Positions 33,689 through 42,881 of a stretch of DNA of 64,000 nucleotides are shown one piece after another. The position numbers and the translations under genes are program-made. Numbering within the stretch: the stretch's first letter is position 1; each line of letters starts with the position of its first letter. The stretch comes from Aminipila sp963524205 (GTDB taxonomy: Bacteria > Bacillota > Clostridia > Peptostreptococcales > Anaerovoracaceae). The notes below the pieces were generated by a model. The model made no database searches. It was not told the origin of the DNA and saw only the letters and a list, made by a program, of their open reading frames with translations. The stretch is from NCBI GenBank assembly GCA_963524205.1, contig CAURED010000002.1, positions 1 to 64,000 on the forward strand. The letters are read 5' to 3'.

Positions 33689-35419
33689 TTAGTTTTTATA
33701 TAATAAGTCTGCCAATTCGATTAATTTCTCTGTTGTTTTTTCAGATATTTTACAATTTTTGGGCAAAATTATAAGTATCCCTTTTTCTTCTGCAAAATCT
33801 CTATCGGAGGCAACAGCAATAATTTCTCCTCCTGCCATAGCCTTACCCCTATATAAAGAAATAGGCACCGATATTTTAGTATTATATGTATCTTTTCTCA
33901 CGAAATTACTATAAACTTGGCTAACCGTCCTAGAATTATTCATGGCAATATAAATATATCTGCCAGAATCCATAGTTATGTTACTTGCTCCCAGTTCCTT
34001 TACTGTCTCTGCCAATGGAACTATTACATTGCCGCTTACCGACTTCTGGGGAGACATCAGTTCGTCACCAACAGAATAGCTTCCGTTCATGCCATTATTA
34101 AAATAATAATATTTTCCCGCTTTTGCTATAAAGGCTTTTGATAGAATTCCAACAATTTCTTCATAATCTTTGTCTTTCTTAATTTCCGACATGACGGCTT
34201 CAAATTCAGGAAGCTTCTTCAAAGGCTTAAGCCTATAATCATATTTTTTATCTAAGATTCTAACTTGTCCTGCATTTTTAGTCAGAGTATATTTCATTAT
34301 ATATAGTGGCTGCAATGCATTATCAACTGACGTTCCAGATATATCCCAAAGCTCTATGGTCAGCTCATGGGCTTCTGATGCGGAATCTTCAATTTCTGCA
34401 AGTCTCTCTTCAAGACCCTTTCCGTCAAGCTTGTATTTAAATGCTTTATAGTCTAAATCACCGTGAGACCTAATTGTTCTGACTTGATTTTGCTGTAACG
34501 TTGCATCTGTAAGCTTAACTCTCTTCCCATCGCCGTTAGTCTGCATTAAATAATATTCAGCTTCAAATCCTTCAATCTCAGATGGTTTCAACGTACTGGA
34601 GTATACTCCATAGGCACCTTTTGCAAATTCTTCTTGCGCCTCCTCAACTGTATACACAGGATGAGTATATACCTTAATCCCTTCCTTCGATAATTTCTGA
34701 GGCAGCCCTTTTACCCAATAATCCTTTCCGATGGTAACTGCATATATATCATTTTCCTTTATGAAATTTAAAAGTTTACTATAATCTATTTTATCCTGCA
34801 TATATAATGTGAATATAATGTCTTTATATCCGAGAGAGGATACCGTCTCAAATTCACTGTAATCATAAATTTGGGGTATCATGCGGTCAACATAACTAGG
34901 ATATTTATTAGCAATTGTTGTAAGTAACTTTATATTATCGCCTTTTGTATCTGTTACAATCCGTACTTGAGGATTGTTATCCAATATCTTGGTAAGTTTA
35001 TCAAAAGTCAATGGCTCAAATTTTCCACAAATCAGTTGATTGTTGAATTGGTTTAGTGTCAATTTTATGTCAAATTTTCTTCCCAAATAGGTTGTCACTG
35101 TTCTATCCCAGTCATGTAACATGATAATTTTATTATCTAAAGAGAATTCCATATCTAGTTCTATTACTTTAAAACCATTAGCTATGGACTGCATCACCGC
35201 ATCAACAGAACTAGAAGTATCAAAACCTTCCACTGTACCACCACCGTGAGCAATCATTTTTTCATAAGTTCTCTCAGTTTTTTCAACTTTCGAAGGAGAC
35301 TGCACGCCATCTTCGTTAGATTGTCCAAACGCTAAAGTAGTAGCCATTGCCAGGGCAACAGCTACTACAGTAATTTTAGTTAAATATTTTCTTGATATTT
35401 CTAAGATTCTACTACTCAT
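33689..35419 (-). CDS. Secreted glycerophosphodiester phosphodiesterase with C-terminal stalk domain
   Basis: 576 residues. The signal peptide is at ~13-32 (KITVVAVALAMATTLAFGQ). The GDPD TIM barrel is at ~52-290 with H58 (IAHGGG), E87/D89 (IELDME) and H102/D103 (MLHDWD), so catalytic residues are present. A linker follows, then a C-terminal copper-amine-oxidase-N-like/stalk domain (~450-576, around YYFNNGMNGSYSVGDEL and VIVPLAETVKELGA). It probably hydrolyses glycerophosphodiesters or teichoic-acid-like polymers at the cell surface. It begins about 20 bases after pucR. Confidence 0.85.
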   Translation of the reverse strand: MSSRILEISRKYLTKITVVAVALAMATTLAFGQSNEDGVQSPSKVEKTERTYEKMIAHGGGTVEGFDTSSSVDAVMQSIANGFKVIELDMEFSLDNKIIMLHDWDRTVTTYLGRKFDIKLTLNQFNNQLICGKFEPLTFDKLTKILDNNPQVRIVTDTKGDNIKLLTTIANKYPSYVDRMIPQIYDYSEFETVSSLGYKDIIFTLYMQDKIDYSKLLNFIKENDIYAVTIGKDYWVKGLPQKLSKEGIKVYTHPVYTVEEAQEEFAKGAYGVYSSTLKPSEIEGFEAEYYLMQTNGDGKRVKLTDATLQQNQVRTIRSHGDLDYKAFKYKLDGKGLEERLAEIEDSASEAHELTIELWDISGTSVDNALQPLYIMKYTLTKNAGQVRILDKKYDYRLKPLKKLPEFEAVMSEIKKDKDYEEIVGILSKAFIAKAGKYYYFNNGMNGSYSVGDELMSPQKSVSGNVIVPLAETVKELGASNITMDSGRYIYIAMNNSRTVSQVYSNFVRKDTYNTKISVPISLYRGKAMAGGEIIAVASDRDFAEEKGILIILPKNCKISEKTTEKLIELADLLYKN

Positions 35420-35439
35420 TTTACTATATCTATTCCTCG

Positions 35440-37017
35440 TTAACGAACAACTCGTTCCAATCTCTTAAGCGCTAGTGCAATGGTTAATCCAGGAATTACA
35501 CGATTACCTGTTATTTCTACATCAAGCACTTCGTTAATCTTCTTTAATCTATACTGTACTGTATTGGTATGTATGCCCATAAACTCTGACGTCTTAGCGC
35601 TATTCATACCTGCATCAAGTACAAAGGTTTCCAAAGTTTCAAGTAACTGTCTGCCCTTATTTTCTTTTGCTTCTTTGAACGGTTCTAAAAGTTCAATATA
35701 ATTCTTTTTAACATACCCACCCTGAAGTTGTATGTTGATGCAATTGCTTACAAGTGCAAGCTCATACTTTGTAAATACTCTCTTATATGGAAATACATTC
35801 TGAACAAATCCCCATGATTCACTAATTAAACGATAAGCATCGGCTGCTCCTTCTATACCGTCTAATCCAGTCACATGAAAAATTCTTACAGTTTTTTCTT
35901 CCTTCAACTTATTAAATAAGCTAATACAGCTGGCTCTTTTTGCTGAAGTTATTTCTTCACCCTGTATTTTTCTGTTTAAAATCATACCATAGGTTTCTTC
36001 ACCTTCAGTAATCTTCATAATTCCTAAATCTTCTTCCTTCTCGAAGTTCATTAGAATTCTAAAGCCTTCCTCATTTTCTATACCTCTAGCAAAGAAAACA
36101 CTTAAAATATCATCACTGTTTATCCCAGCCTCTTCTTTAAGTGTATATGCAAGGCTCTTATTTCCTCGTCGTAATGCTTTGATAAATTCTGCTCGTGCAT
36201 CTCTTTCTGGAGTATACTTCCACATACCCATAGCCAGTTCAATAATTTCAGCTAACTTTGTAATTTCTCCTGCTGAGTAAGAATCTTCATTATCAACAAT
36301 AAACATAAAGTATTTTTCGCTGCTAATCATAACTGGACCCCAGTATGTCAGAACGCCGTTTACATCTATCATGGTGTATACAGCTGAACGTTCAACATCT
36401 CTTTCCCTGCCCAAATTAATTGCATCTTGTATGGTAGCTTTATGCCTTGTTTCAATAGAAAGAATTGGATTAAAATCCTCACTAAGCAAAATTAATTGAA
36501 AATCATTATTAATAGCAGCTTCTCTTACTGCTGATTGGAAATTACTATGCTTTTCAAAATTTAACAAGTGAAAAATGGTATTGCTGATAAGTCTGTTTCC
36601 AAAATTATCCCCATAAAGAATATTTTCCATAACCTGTTTTATAACATCAGCATATTTAAGCTCTTTGTCATTTGGCATTACAATAATCGGAAGCCCTACC
36701 CTGTCAGCGGTTGCAAGTACTTCCTTTTTTAAATCAAGTTCAGGTGATTCAATATAAAACAATACTAACGCTGCAGTTCCCGCTTCTGACAGGGTTCTAA
36801 TTATCTCAATCTGCTTATTTTCATCGGCCTTTAAATTAAAGAAACCAGATAGGACCATTTCGCTGTCATGAGCAAAATAGCTTCTTACTTCATCGATTTC
36901 AGTAGTTTCCAATACTGAAACCGTTCTAACTCTTCCTTCAATTTTCTTGGTTCCTGCTACTATTCTTGCATTTTTAAAGATTTCTAAAGCAAGACAATCT
37001 TTTACTGTAACCTTCAT
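35440..37017 (-). CDS. PucR-family transcriptional regulator
   Basis: 525 residues. The N-terminal PucR domain (MKVTVKDCLALEIFKNARIV... to ~125) senses a purine/amino-acid-type ligand in known members. A GGDEF-like middle region follows, and the C-terminal HTH_30 domain (MNSAKTSEFMGIHTNTVQYR, then LKKINEVLDVEI) binds DNA. The pucR start lies 15 bases after the ftsH stop, so it is likely read from the ftsH transcript. It may control the adjacent phosphodiesterase or decarboxylase genes (inference from position only). Confidence 0.88.
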   Translation of the reverse strand: MKVTVKDCLALEIFKNARIVAGTKKIEGRVRTVSVLETTEIDEVRSYFAHDSEMVLSGFFNLKADENKQIEIIRTLSEAGTAALVLFYIESPELDLKKEVLATADRVGLPIIVMPNDKELKYADVIKQVMENILYGDNFGNRLISNTIFHLLNFEKHSNFQSAVREAAINNDFQLILLSEDFNPILSIETRHKATIQDAINLGRERDVERSAVYTMIDVNGVLTYWGPVMISSEKYFMFIVDNEDSYSAGEITKLAEIIELAMGMWKYTPERDARAEFIKALRRGNKSLAYTLKEEAGINSDDILSVFFARGIENEEGFRILMNFEKEEDLGIMKITEGEETYGMILNRKIQGEEITSAKRASCISLFNKLKEEKTVRIFHVTGLDGIEGAADAYRLISESWGFVQNVFPYKRVFTKYELALVSNCINIQLQGGYVKKNYIELLEPFKEAKENKGRQLLETLETFVLDAGMNSAKTSEFMGIHTNTVQYRLKKINEVLDVEITGNRVIPGLTIALALKRLERVVR

Positions 37018-37032
37018 AATATTTACCTATAC

Positions 37033-39114
37033 CTATTTCTTTTCTTCATCTTTATCTTCGGATTCAACTTCAGATTCTTCTTTGGATTCATCTGCAGGTT
37101 TTATTTCAGATTCTTCTTTCACTTGTGTTTCTTCCTCAGATACATTATCATTCATATAGTCAGTATCAAAGGCTTCAAGCAAAGCTTTTTCCCTGTCTTC
37201 CGCTTCCTTTAAAAGCCTTTCTGTTTCTGCAGCTTCTACGGCATTGGCCTGTTTCTTTACTTCTTCTTTTTCTTTTACGTTATCTAGCAATTCTTCTGCT
37301 GTAAATTTGCCTGTGTAAAGTTGTTCAAACTGCTCTCCGTCAAGAGTTTCAATTTCAAGCAATGCCTTTGCAACCACATGAAGTTTATCCATATTTTCTG
37401 TTAGTATTCTTTCAGCTTCTTCAAAAGCATCCTCGATAATCACTCTGATTTCATCATCAATTTCCCTTGCGATTTCTTCTGAGTAATTTTTCTTTGTCTG
37501 ATAATCATTTCCTAGGAATACTTCATCTGTAGAACTATAGTTAATAGGTCCTAATTTTTCACTAAACCCATATTTTGTTACCATGTCCCTGGCAATATCT
37601 GTTGCTCGCATTATATCATTGCTGGCACCTGTACTAATATCATCCAGTGTAAGTTTTTCAGCAACACGGCCTCCAAGTAGATGAACAATCTGCTCTCTCA
37701 TGGTTATCTTTGTACCATAAGATCTGTCTTCCTTTGGCAGAATCATTGTGAACCCACCAGCTCTCCCTCTTGGAATAATTGTAATTTGGTGAACTGGATC
37801 CGTCTTCGGCAGTGATCTGGCCACAATTGCATGACCAGCTTCATGGTATGCCGTAAGCTTTCTTTCTTCTTCATTAATAACTCTGCTTTTCTTTTCTGGA
37901 CCAGCTATAACCTTTGTAACAGCTTCTTCAATTTCATCCATACGGATTTTTCTGCCATTTCTCCTCGCCGCCAGTAAGGCTGCCTCATTTAACAGATTTT
38001 CAATATCAGCAGGAGTAAATCCTGGTGTTCTTCTAGCTAGTACTTTTGGATTAACCGATTCATCAAGAGGCTTATTCCTTGAGTGAACTTTAAAAATAGC
38101 TTCCCTGCCCTTAATGTCTGGGATTCCAATAACAACCTGTCTATCAAATCTTCCTGGTCTTAATAAAGCCGGGTCAAGAATGTCAGGTCTGTTAGTTGCT
38201 GCTAGAATAATAATGCCAGTGTTTTCTCCAAAGCCATCCATTTCAACTAGTAACTGATTAAGAGTCTGCTCTCTTTCATCATGTCCTCCGCCTATTCCAG
38301 CGCCTCTTTTCCTACCAACAGCATCAATTTCGTCTATAAATATGATACAAGGTGCGCTTTTTTTAGCCTGTTCAAATAAATCTCTGACTCTAGAAGCACC
38401 AACACCAACGAACATTTCAACGAAATCAGAACCACTAATACTAAAGAAAGGTACACCTGCTTCTCCCGCTGTGGCTTTTGACAAGTATGTCTTACCCGTT
38501 CCTGGAGGACCTACAAGTAAAATACCTTTTGGTATTCTGGCTCCCAAATCGCGATACTTTTTAGGATTTCTAAGAAAATCAACAACCTCTGCTAATTCTT
38601 CCTTTTCCTCATCCAGACCCGCAACTTCTTTATAAGTCACTTTCTTTAGTTCATCGTCTTTGTGTAGTCTAGCTCTGCTCTTGCCGAAAGACATAACCTT
38701 TCCGCCGCCTCCACTCTGGTTCATCATAATAAACCAGAAGAAAACTAGTGCAAGAATCATAATTAGTGTAGGAAGCATCGATATATACCAAGGAGTCTCC
38801 TTTGGTTTATCACTGCCATAAATAACGCCCTTTTCCATCTGTGGATAAATGTAACTTTCATCAATCATGCTTATATCCATAATTGATGGTGCATAAGTTA
38901 TGATCTTATCTCCATTTGCCAAAGTAGCCTTTACAGTCCTATCTGTAATATTTACCTCTTTCACATTTTCCTTCTGAAGTTGGGATACTAAGCTCGAAAA
39001 TTCTACTGTTTTTACTTCTTTCTCCTGAGGAACTCCCTGGTATGCCCATGCCATGACCAGCACAATAGCGAAGATAGCTACATAAATCCCCATATTTTTT
39101 GCTAATTTTTTCAA
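37033..39114 (-). CDS. ftsH: ATP-dependent zinc metalloprotease FtsH
   Basis: 693 residues. TM1 ~9-25 and TM2 ~109-131 flank an external domain. The AAA+ domain has Walker A GPPGTGKT (202-209), Walker B IIFIDEID and the SRH region LLRPGRFDRQ. The M41 protease site is HEAGH (424-428). It degrades membrane and short-lived proteins. The C-terminal ~55 residues form an acidic Glu/Asp/Ser-rich tail not seen in E. coli FtsH. The start is TTG at 39114 with AGGGGG upstream. It has its own promoter; hprT, usual between tilS and ftsH, is missing. Confidence 0.96.
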   Translation of the reverse strand: MKKLAKNMGIYVAIFAIVLVMAWAYQGVPQEKEVKTVEFSSLVSQLQKENVKEVNITDRTVKATLANGDKIITYAPSIMDISMIDESYIYPQMEKGVIYGSDKPKETPWYISMLPTLIMILALVFFWFIMMNQSGGGGKVMSFGKSRARLHKDDELKKVTYKEVAGLDEEKEELAEVVDFLRNPKKYRDLGARIPKGILLVGPPGTGKTYLSKATAGEAGVPFFSISGSDFVEMFVGVGASRVRDLFEQAKKSAPCIIFIDEIDAVGRKRGAGIGGGHDEREQTLNQLLVEMDGFGENTGIIILAATNRPDILDPALLRPGRFDRQVVIGIPDIKGREAIFKVHSRNKPLDESVNPKVLARRTPGFTPADIENLLNEAALLAARRNGRKIRMDEIEEAVTKVIAGPEKKSRVINEEERKLTAYHEAGHAIVARSLPKTDPVHQITIIPRGRAGGFTMILPKEDRSYGTKITMREQIVHLLGGRVAEKLTLDDISTGASNDIMRATDIARDMVTKYGFSEKLGPINYSSTDEVFLGNDYQTKKNYSEEIAREIDDEIRVIIEDAFEEAERILTENMDKLHVVAKALLEIETLDGEQFEQLYTGKFTAEELLDNVKEKEEVKKQANAVEAAETERLLKEAEDREKALLEAFDTDYMNDNVSEEETQVKEESEIKPADESKEESEVESEDKDEEKK

Positions 39115-39177
39115 CGGTCTAAATTCCCCCTATATGTCTTTTGTATATTTGCAATTAAAACTATACCTAAATTGTGT

Positions 39178-39207
39178 ATTATAACCAAATTTATTGTACA
39201 TTCACAA
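39178..39207 (-). promoter_or_regulatory. Sigma-A promoter of ftsH
   Basis: Minus strand TTGTGA (39202-39207), 18 bases, TATAAT (39178-39183). The leader to the TTG start is about 60 bases. Confidence 0.65.
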
Positions 39208-39225
39208 GATAGTTAGATTATTTTA

Positions 39226-40800
39226 TCATAATTTCTCTAAATATTCAAGAAGAACTATATCCTTTGTGTCGTTATCTAACTTGTAATTTTCGCTAATCCT
39301 GCCCCTTTTCATACCAGTTTTATAACCACTTACATCATCTCCAATAATCCAGATTACTTCATCACCTATACAAACCATTGGAACCTGATCACGGCATTCC
39401 TTATATACTTTCTCATCTACAAACATATCTTGAAGTTTTTTTGTGCCGCTCATACCTAAAGGTACCATCCAGTCTCCTTGTCTTCTTGTTCTTATTTGAA
39501 GCATTACTTGTATTTCATCTATAAGCTGTTGTTGAAAGTCCTTATTTTTTTCATTTATATCTTGATTTTCAATATATTCCAAATATGGAGTATCCTTGCT
39601 CCACAATTTTTCTAATAATTTGGACAGATCTAATGCTGCAAATCTTTTTGTGCCATTTTTAGATATATCTTTTAAATTACCTTCATTCTTTACTATTCTT
39701 ATCATCAGTTTAGATTTTAATTCAGTATTTGATACATAGCCCAATGTTACAGGATCATTCTTAAAGAATCTTACTTCTCCATAAGACACGGCTACCCCAT
39801 ATCCCTTTGGAAAGTCTGCACTAGCTGAATCATTATTTCCATCAATAATTTTATCTGCAGATTCTAAATGTGCTGTTGTTATGCCTTGGTCTAACCCTAT
39901 GGTTTCAAAAGCTCTTTTTACAACTCTATGTCTGATAGCAGGATGCATTTCCTTAAGCTGTACTAGACTAAAAGATATTCCTGAAATATCTCCCTGTAAC
40001 GTCTCTGCTTTATCATTCACCACAACCGCAGCCTGCTCCATCGCTTCCTGAACCTGCATATCAAAATAGTCCTTATCATCTTTTGCAATTCGGCTCAAAC
40101 GGTTTAAGCCCTCTATAACATTGACATTAAACTCCTTCTCTAATTGAGGAATTAAGTTTAATCTTACTTTGTTTCTTGTGTATATAGGCTGACTATTGGT
40201 GTGGTCAATCCTTGGCCTTAAATCATTCTCTTGACAATATGTTTCTATATCTTTTCTTGATACATCTAACAGCGGTCTGATTATGGTGGTACCATAATCT
40301 CCTTCTCTGCTATATTCAATCCCTGCTAAGCCGTCTGTTCCAGTGCCTCTGATGATTCTCATAAGCAGAGTTTCTGCCTGATCATTAACATTTTGTGCAA
40401 CTGCAATCTTAATTTGTGTCGATTTATATCGTTTATTATCGATTAACTGTTTTGCTACTTCGTAAAAGGATTGGTATCGTACAAATCTACCAGCTTCTTC
40501 ACTGCTCATGCCCTTTTCCTCAGCTATAGAATTGCAGTCATATACAAAGCTATGGCACTGGATATCTCTCTGTCTACACAATTCCTCAACGTACGCCTGA
40601 TCCTCCTCCGCTGCACCAGGTCTAAATTTATGATTCACATGTACTGCCGAAATTGTAAATTGCAATTCATCAGATAGATTCATTAACGCATTAAAAAGGC
40701 ACACCGAATCAGGGCCACCTGAAAGCCCAATGATGATGTGCTCATTTTTCTCGATTAAATTTTTATCTAAAATTGTTTTTCTTATTTTATTCTCTACCAT
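39226..40800 (-). CDS. tilS: tRNA(Ile)-lysidine synthetase
   Basis: 524 residues. The N-terminal PP-loop ATPase (LSGGPDSVCLFNAL near 26-39; SGGxDS motif intact) is followed by the substrate-binding middle and C-terminal TilS domains (MQIRTRRQGDWMVPLGMSGT, KKLQDMFVDEKV near the end). It converts C34 of tRNA-Ile(CAU) to lysidine so that AUA codons are read correctly; it is essential. The ATG has no obvious Shine-Dalgarno, so it may be coupled to the ABC-F gene 24 bases upstream. Confidence 0.94.
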   Translation of the reverse strand: MVENKIRKTILDKNLIEKNEHIIIGLSGGPDSVCLFNALMNLSDELQFTISAVHVNHKFRPGAAEEDQAYVEELCRQRDIQCHSFVYDCNSIAEEKGMSSEEAGRFVRYQSFYEVAKQLIDNKRYKSTQIKIAVAQNVNDQAETLLMRIIRGTGTDGLAGIEYSREGDYGTTIIRPLLDVSRKDIETYCQENDLRPRIDHTNSQPIYTRNKVRLNLIPQLEKEFNVNVIEGLNRLSRIAKDDKDYFDMQVQEAMEQAAVVVNDKAETLQGDISGISFSLVQLKEMHPAIRHRVVKRAFETIGLDQGITTAHLESADKIIDGNNDSASADFPKGYGVAVSYGEVRFFKNDPVTLGYVSNTELKSKLMIRIVKNEGNLKDISKNGTKRFAALDLSKLLEKLWSKDTPYLEYIENQDINEKNKDFQQQLIDEIQVMLQIRTRRQGDWMVPLGMSGTKKLQDMFVDEKVYKECRDQVPMVCIGDEVIWIIGDDVSGYKTGMKRGRISENYKLDNDTKDIVLLEYLEKL

Positions 40801-40823
40801 AAGTTTTAGTATATCACAATTGT

Positions 40824-42656
40824 TTACTGATTAGCAATCTGCTCCGCTAAATCATTTAAATATACCCATCTGTCCATTTTTTCTGTCAGCTGTTCTTCAA
40901 GTGTTGATTTTTCATTCATTAGTTCCTGCAGCTTTGTATAATTACTGGTTTCTTTAGAAATTTTTTCTTCTATTTCACTAATTTTTTGTTCAAGCTCTGC
41001 TATATCATTATCTATAGTATTAAATTCCCGTTGCTCATTATAAGAAAACTTTAATTTCTTTAAATTATTATTGCTGTTACTGTTAGTCTGCTTATCTACT
41101 TGTGGAGAACTTGTCTTTGAAGGCGCATTCTTAACAGCTAAAGATTTTTCCTGCTCCTTACGTTCTGCCGCCTCCAGCTTTCTGATTTCCATATAATCAG
41201 TATAACCACCTGGGTAGTGTCCGATATGACCATTTTCTTCATATGCAAACGTCCTAACTGCTATGCGGTCTACAAAATACCGGTCATGGGATACAACAAT
41301 TACTGCACCTGCAAAACTATCTAAATAGTCCTCTAAAATAGTTAAGGTATCAATGTCTAAATCGTTTGTGGGCTCGTCTAAAAGTAATACATTTGGAGCC
41401 ATCATCAGTATACCAAGCAGGTACAATCTTCTCTTTTCTCCGCCAGAAAGCTTGTTTATCCTCACAGAATGTATATGCTTTGAAAATAAAAACCTTTCAA
41501 GCATTTGAGCTGCCGTTATAGTTCCATCCGCTGTCTCTACATTGTAAGCAATACTCTGAACATAATCTATCATTCTCATGGATAAATCCATGTCTTCACT
41601 TTCCTGTGAGAAATACCCGATTTTTACAGTTTCTCCGATTTCTACAGACCCACAATCCGAAGTTTCCTGTCCCATAATCATTCTTAATAAAGTAGATTTT
41701 CCACACCCATTGTCTCCGATTATGGCAATCCTGTCATTTCTAAGTATTGTATATGTGAAATCGTCTATTAACAATTTACTATCATATGCCTTTGTAATGT
41801 TCTTTAGCTCGATAACTTTCCTACCTAATCGACTGGACACAGAACTCATTTGAACTTTAGATTCGTCAATCATCAGCTTGTTTTTAGCTAATTCTTCAAA
41901 TCTTTCGATTCGTCCTTTTGCCTTTGTACTTCTAGCCTGTGCACCTCTTCTAATCCATTCCAGTTCACGCTTATACAAAGTTTTTCTTTTTCGCTCTGTG
42001 GCAAGTGCCATTTCTTCTCTATCAGCCTTGTTTTCAAGGTATGAAGAATAGTTTCCCTCATGCCTGTAAAGTGTCCCATCGTTTAGTTCTAATATACGGT
42101 TAGATACTCTATCCAGGAAATACCTGTCATGAGTAACCATAAAAATAGCTCCTTTAAAATTCTTTAAATATTTTTCCAGCCATTCTATAGTATCACTATC
42201 CAAATGGTTAGTCGGTTCATCTAATATTAATAGTTCCATATCCACAACTAAAACTGCAGCCATGGCAATTCTTTTCTTCTCACCACCAGAAAGGTACTTC
42301 ACTGGTACGTCAAAACTTGTAATACCTAAATCCATAAGCATAGCTTTACATTCATACTCTGAAGCCTCACGCTTATTTTCTTTTAAAGTTTCTAGCACCT
42401 GTTCAAGAACTGTATTCTCTGAGTCAAAAACTGGCATCTGTGGTAAAAATCCAATTCTTATGCCTTTTGTCATGGTGATAGTTCCCTCATCTGCCTCTTC
42501 AACTCCTGCAGCTATTCTCAATAATGTCGATTTACCTGTTCCGTTTACACCTATAAAACCAATTTTATCACCTTCATGGATGCTGAAGGACAAATCCGTT
42601 AGAAGTGGATTTTCTGTATATGATTTTGAAATATTAGCAGCATTAAGTAATATCAT
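40824..42656 (-). CDS. ABC-F family ATPase (Uup-like)
   Basis: 610 residues with two ABC domains and no membrane helices. First domain: GVNGTGKSTLL, signature YLSGGEKKR, LDEPTNHLDSDT. Second domain: GDNGCGKSTLL, LSGGEKRRLY, LDEPTNDLDID. Between them lies the basic ABC-F linker (ERKRKTLYKRELEWIRRGAQ). After them come a low-complexity Ser/Asn stretch and a C-terminal coiled coil (~540-610), as in Uup. ABC-F proteins act on the ribosome; whether this one gives antibiotic protection or serves housekeeping cannot be told, though the Uup-like tail favours housekeeping. Confidence 0.9.
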   Translation of the reverse strand: MILLNAANISKSYTENPLLTDLSFSIHEGDKIGFIGVNGTGKSTLLRIAAGVEEADEGTITMTKGIRIGFLPQMPVFDSENTVLEQVLETLKENKREASEYECKAMLMDLGITSFDVPVKYLSGGEKKRIAMAAVLVVDMELLILDEPTNHLDSDTIEWLEKYLKNFKGAIFMVTHDRYFLDRVSNRILELNDGTLYRHEGNYSSYLENKADREEMALATERKRKTLYKRELEWIRRGAQARSTKAKGRIERFEELAKNKLMIDESKVQMSSVSSRLGRKVIELKNITKAYDSKLLIDDFTYTILRNDRIAIIGDNGCGKSTLLRMIMGQETSDCGSVEIGETVKIGYFSQESEDMDLSMRMIDYVQSIAYNVETADGTITAAQMLERFLFSKHIHSVRINKLSGGEKRRLYLLGILMMAPNVLLLDEPTNDLDIDTLTILEDYLDSFAGAVIVVSHDRYFVDRIAVRTFAYEENGHIGHYPGGYTDYMEIRKLEAAERKEQEKSLAVKNAPSKTSSPQVDKQTNSNSNNNLKKLKFSYNEQREFNTIDNDIAELEQKISEIEEKISKETSNYTKLQELMNEKSTLEEQLTEKMDRWVYLNDLAEQIANQ

Positions 42657-42801
42657 TCTTTTTCCTCATTATCTATATCTATTTAAAAAGTTTTAATTTA
42701 TTGTACTTAAAATAAGTCCATTGCTTTTCCTAGTTTACAGTAGTGTCACAAATTTTGCAAGCATCCTAAGTTGTAATTACCCAGCCCTAAAACAAAATGT
42801 A

Positions 42802-42836
42802 GCTGCTGCAAAATAAATTAATCATTTTACAACAGC
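42802..42836 (-). terminator. Intrinsic terminator after the M14 peptidase gene
   Basis: 13-bp hairpin GCTGTTGTAAAAT/ATTTTGCAGCAGC (two G-U pairs) with a TACATTTTGTTTT tail on the minus strand, 46 bases past the stop. Confidence 0.7.
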
Positions 42837-42881
42837 CATACTTTTATATCATACAAATAATAGTACTTTATGATTCAATCT

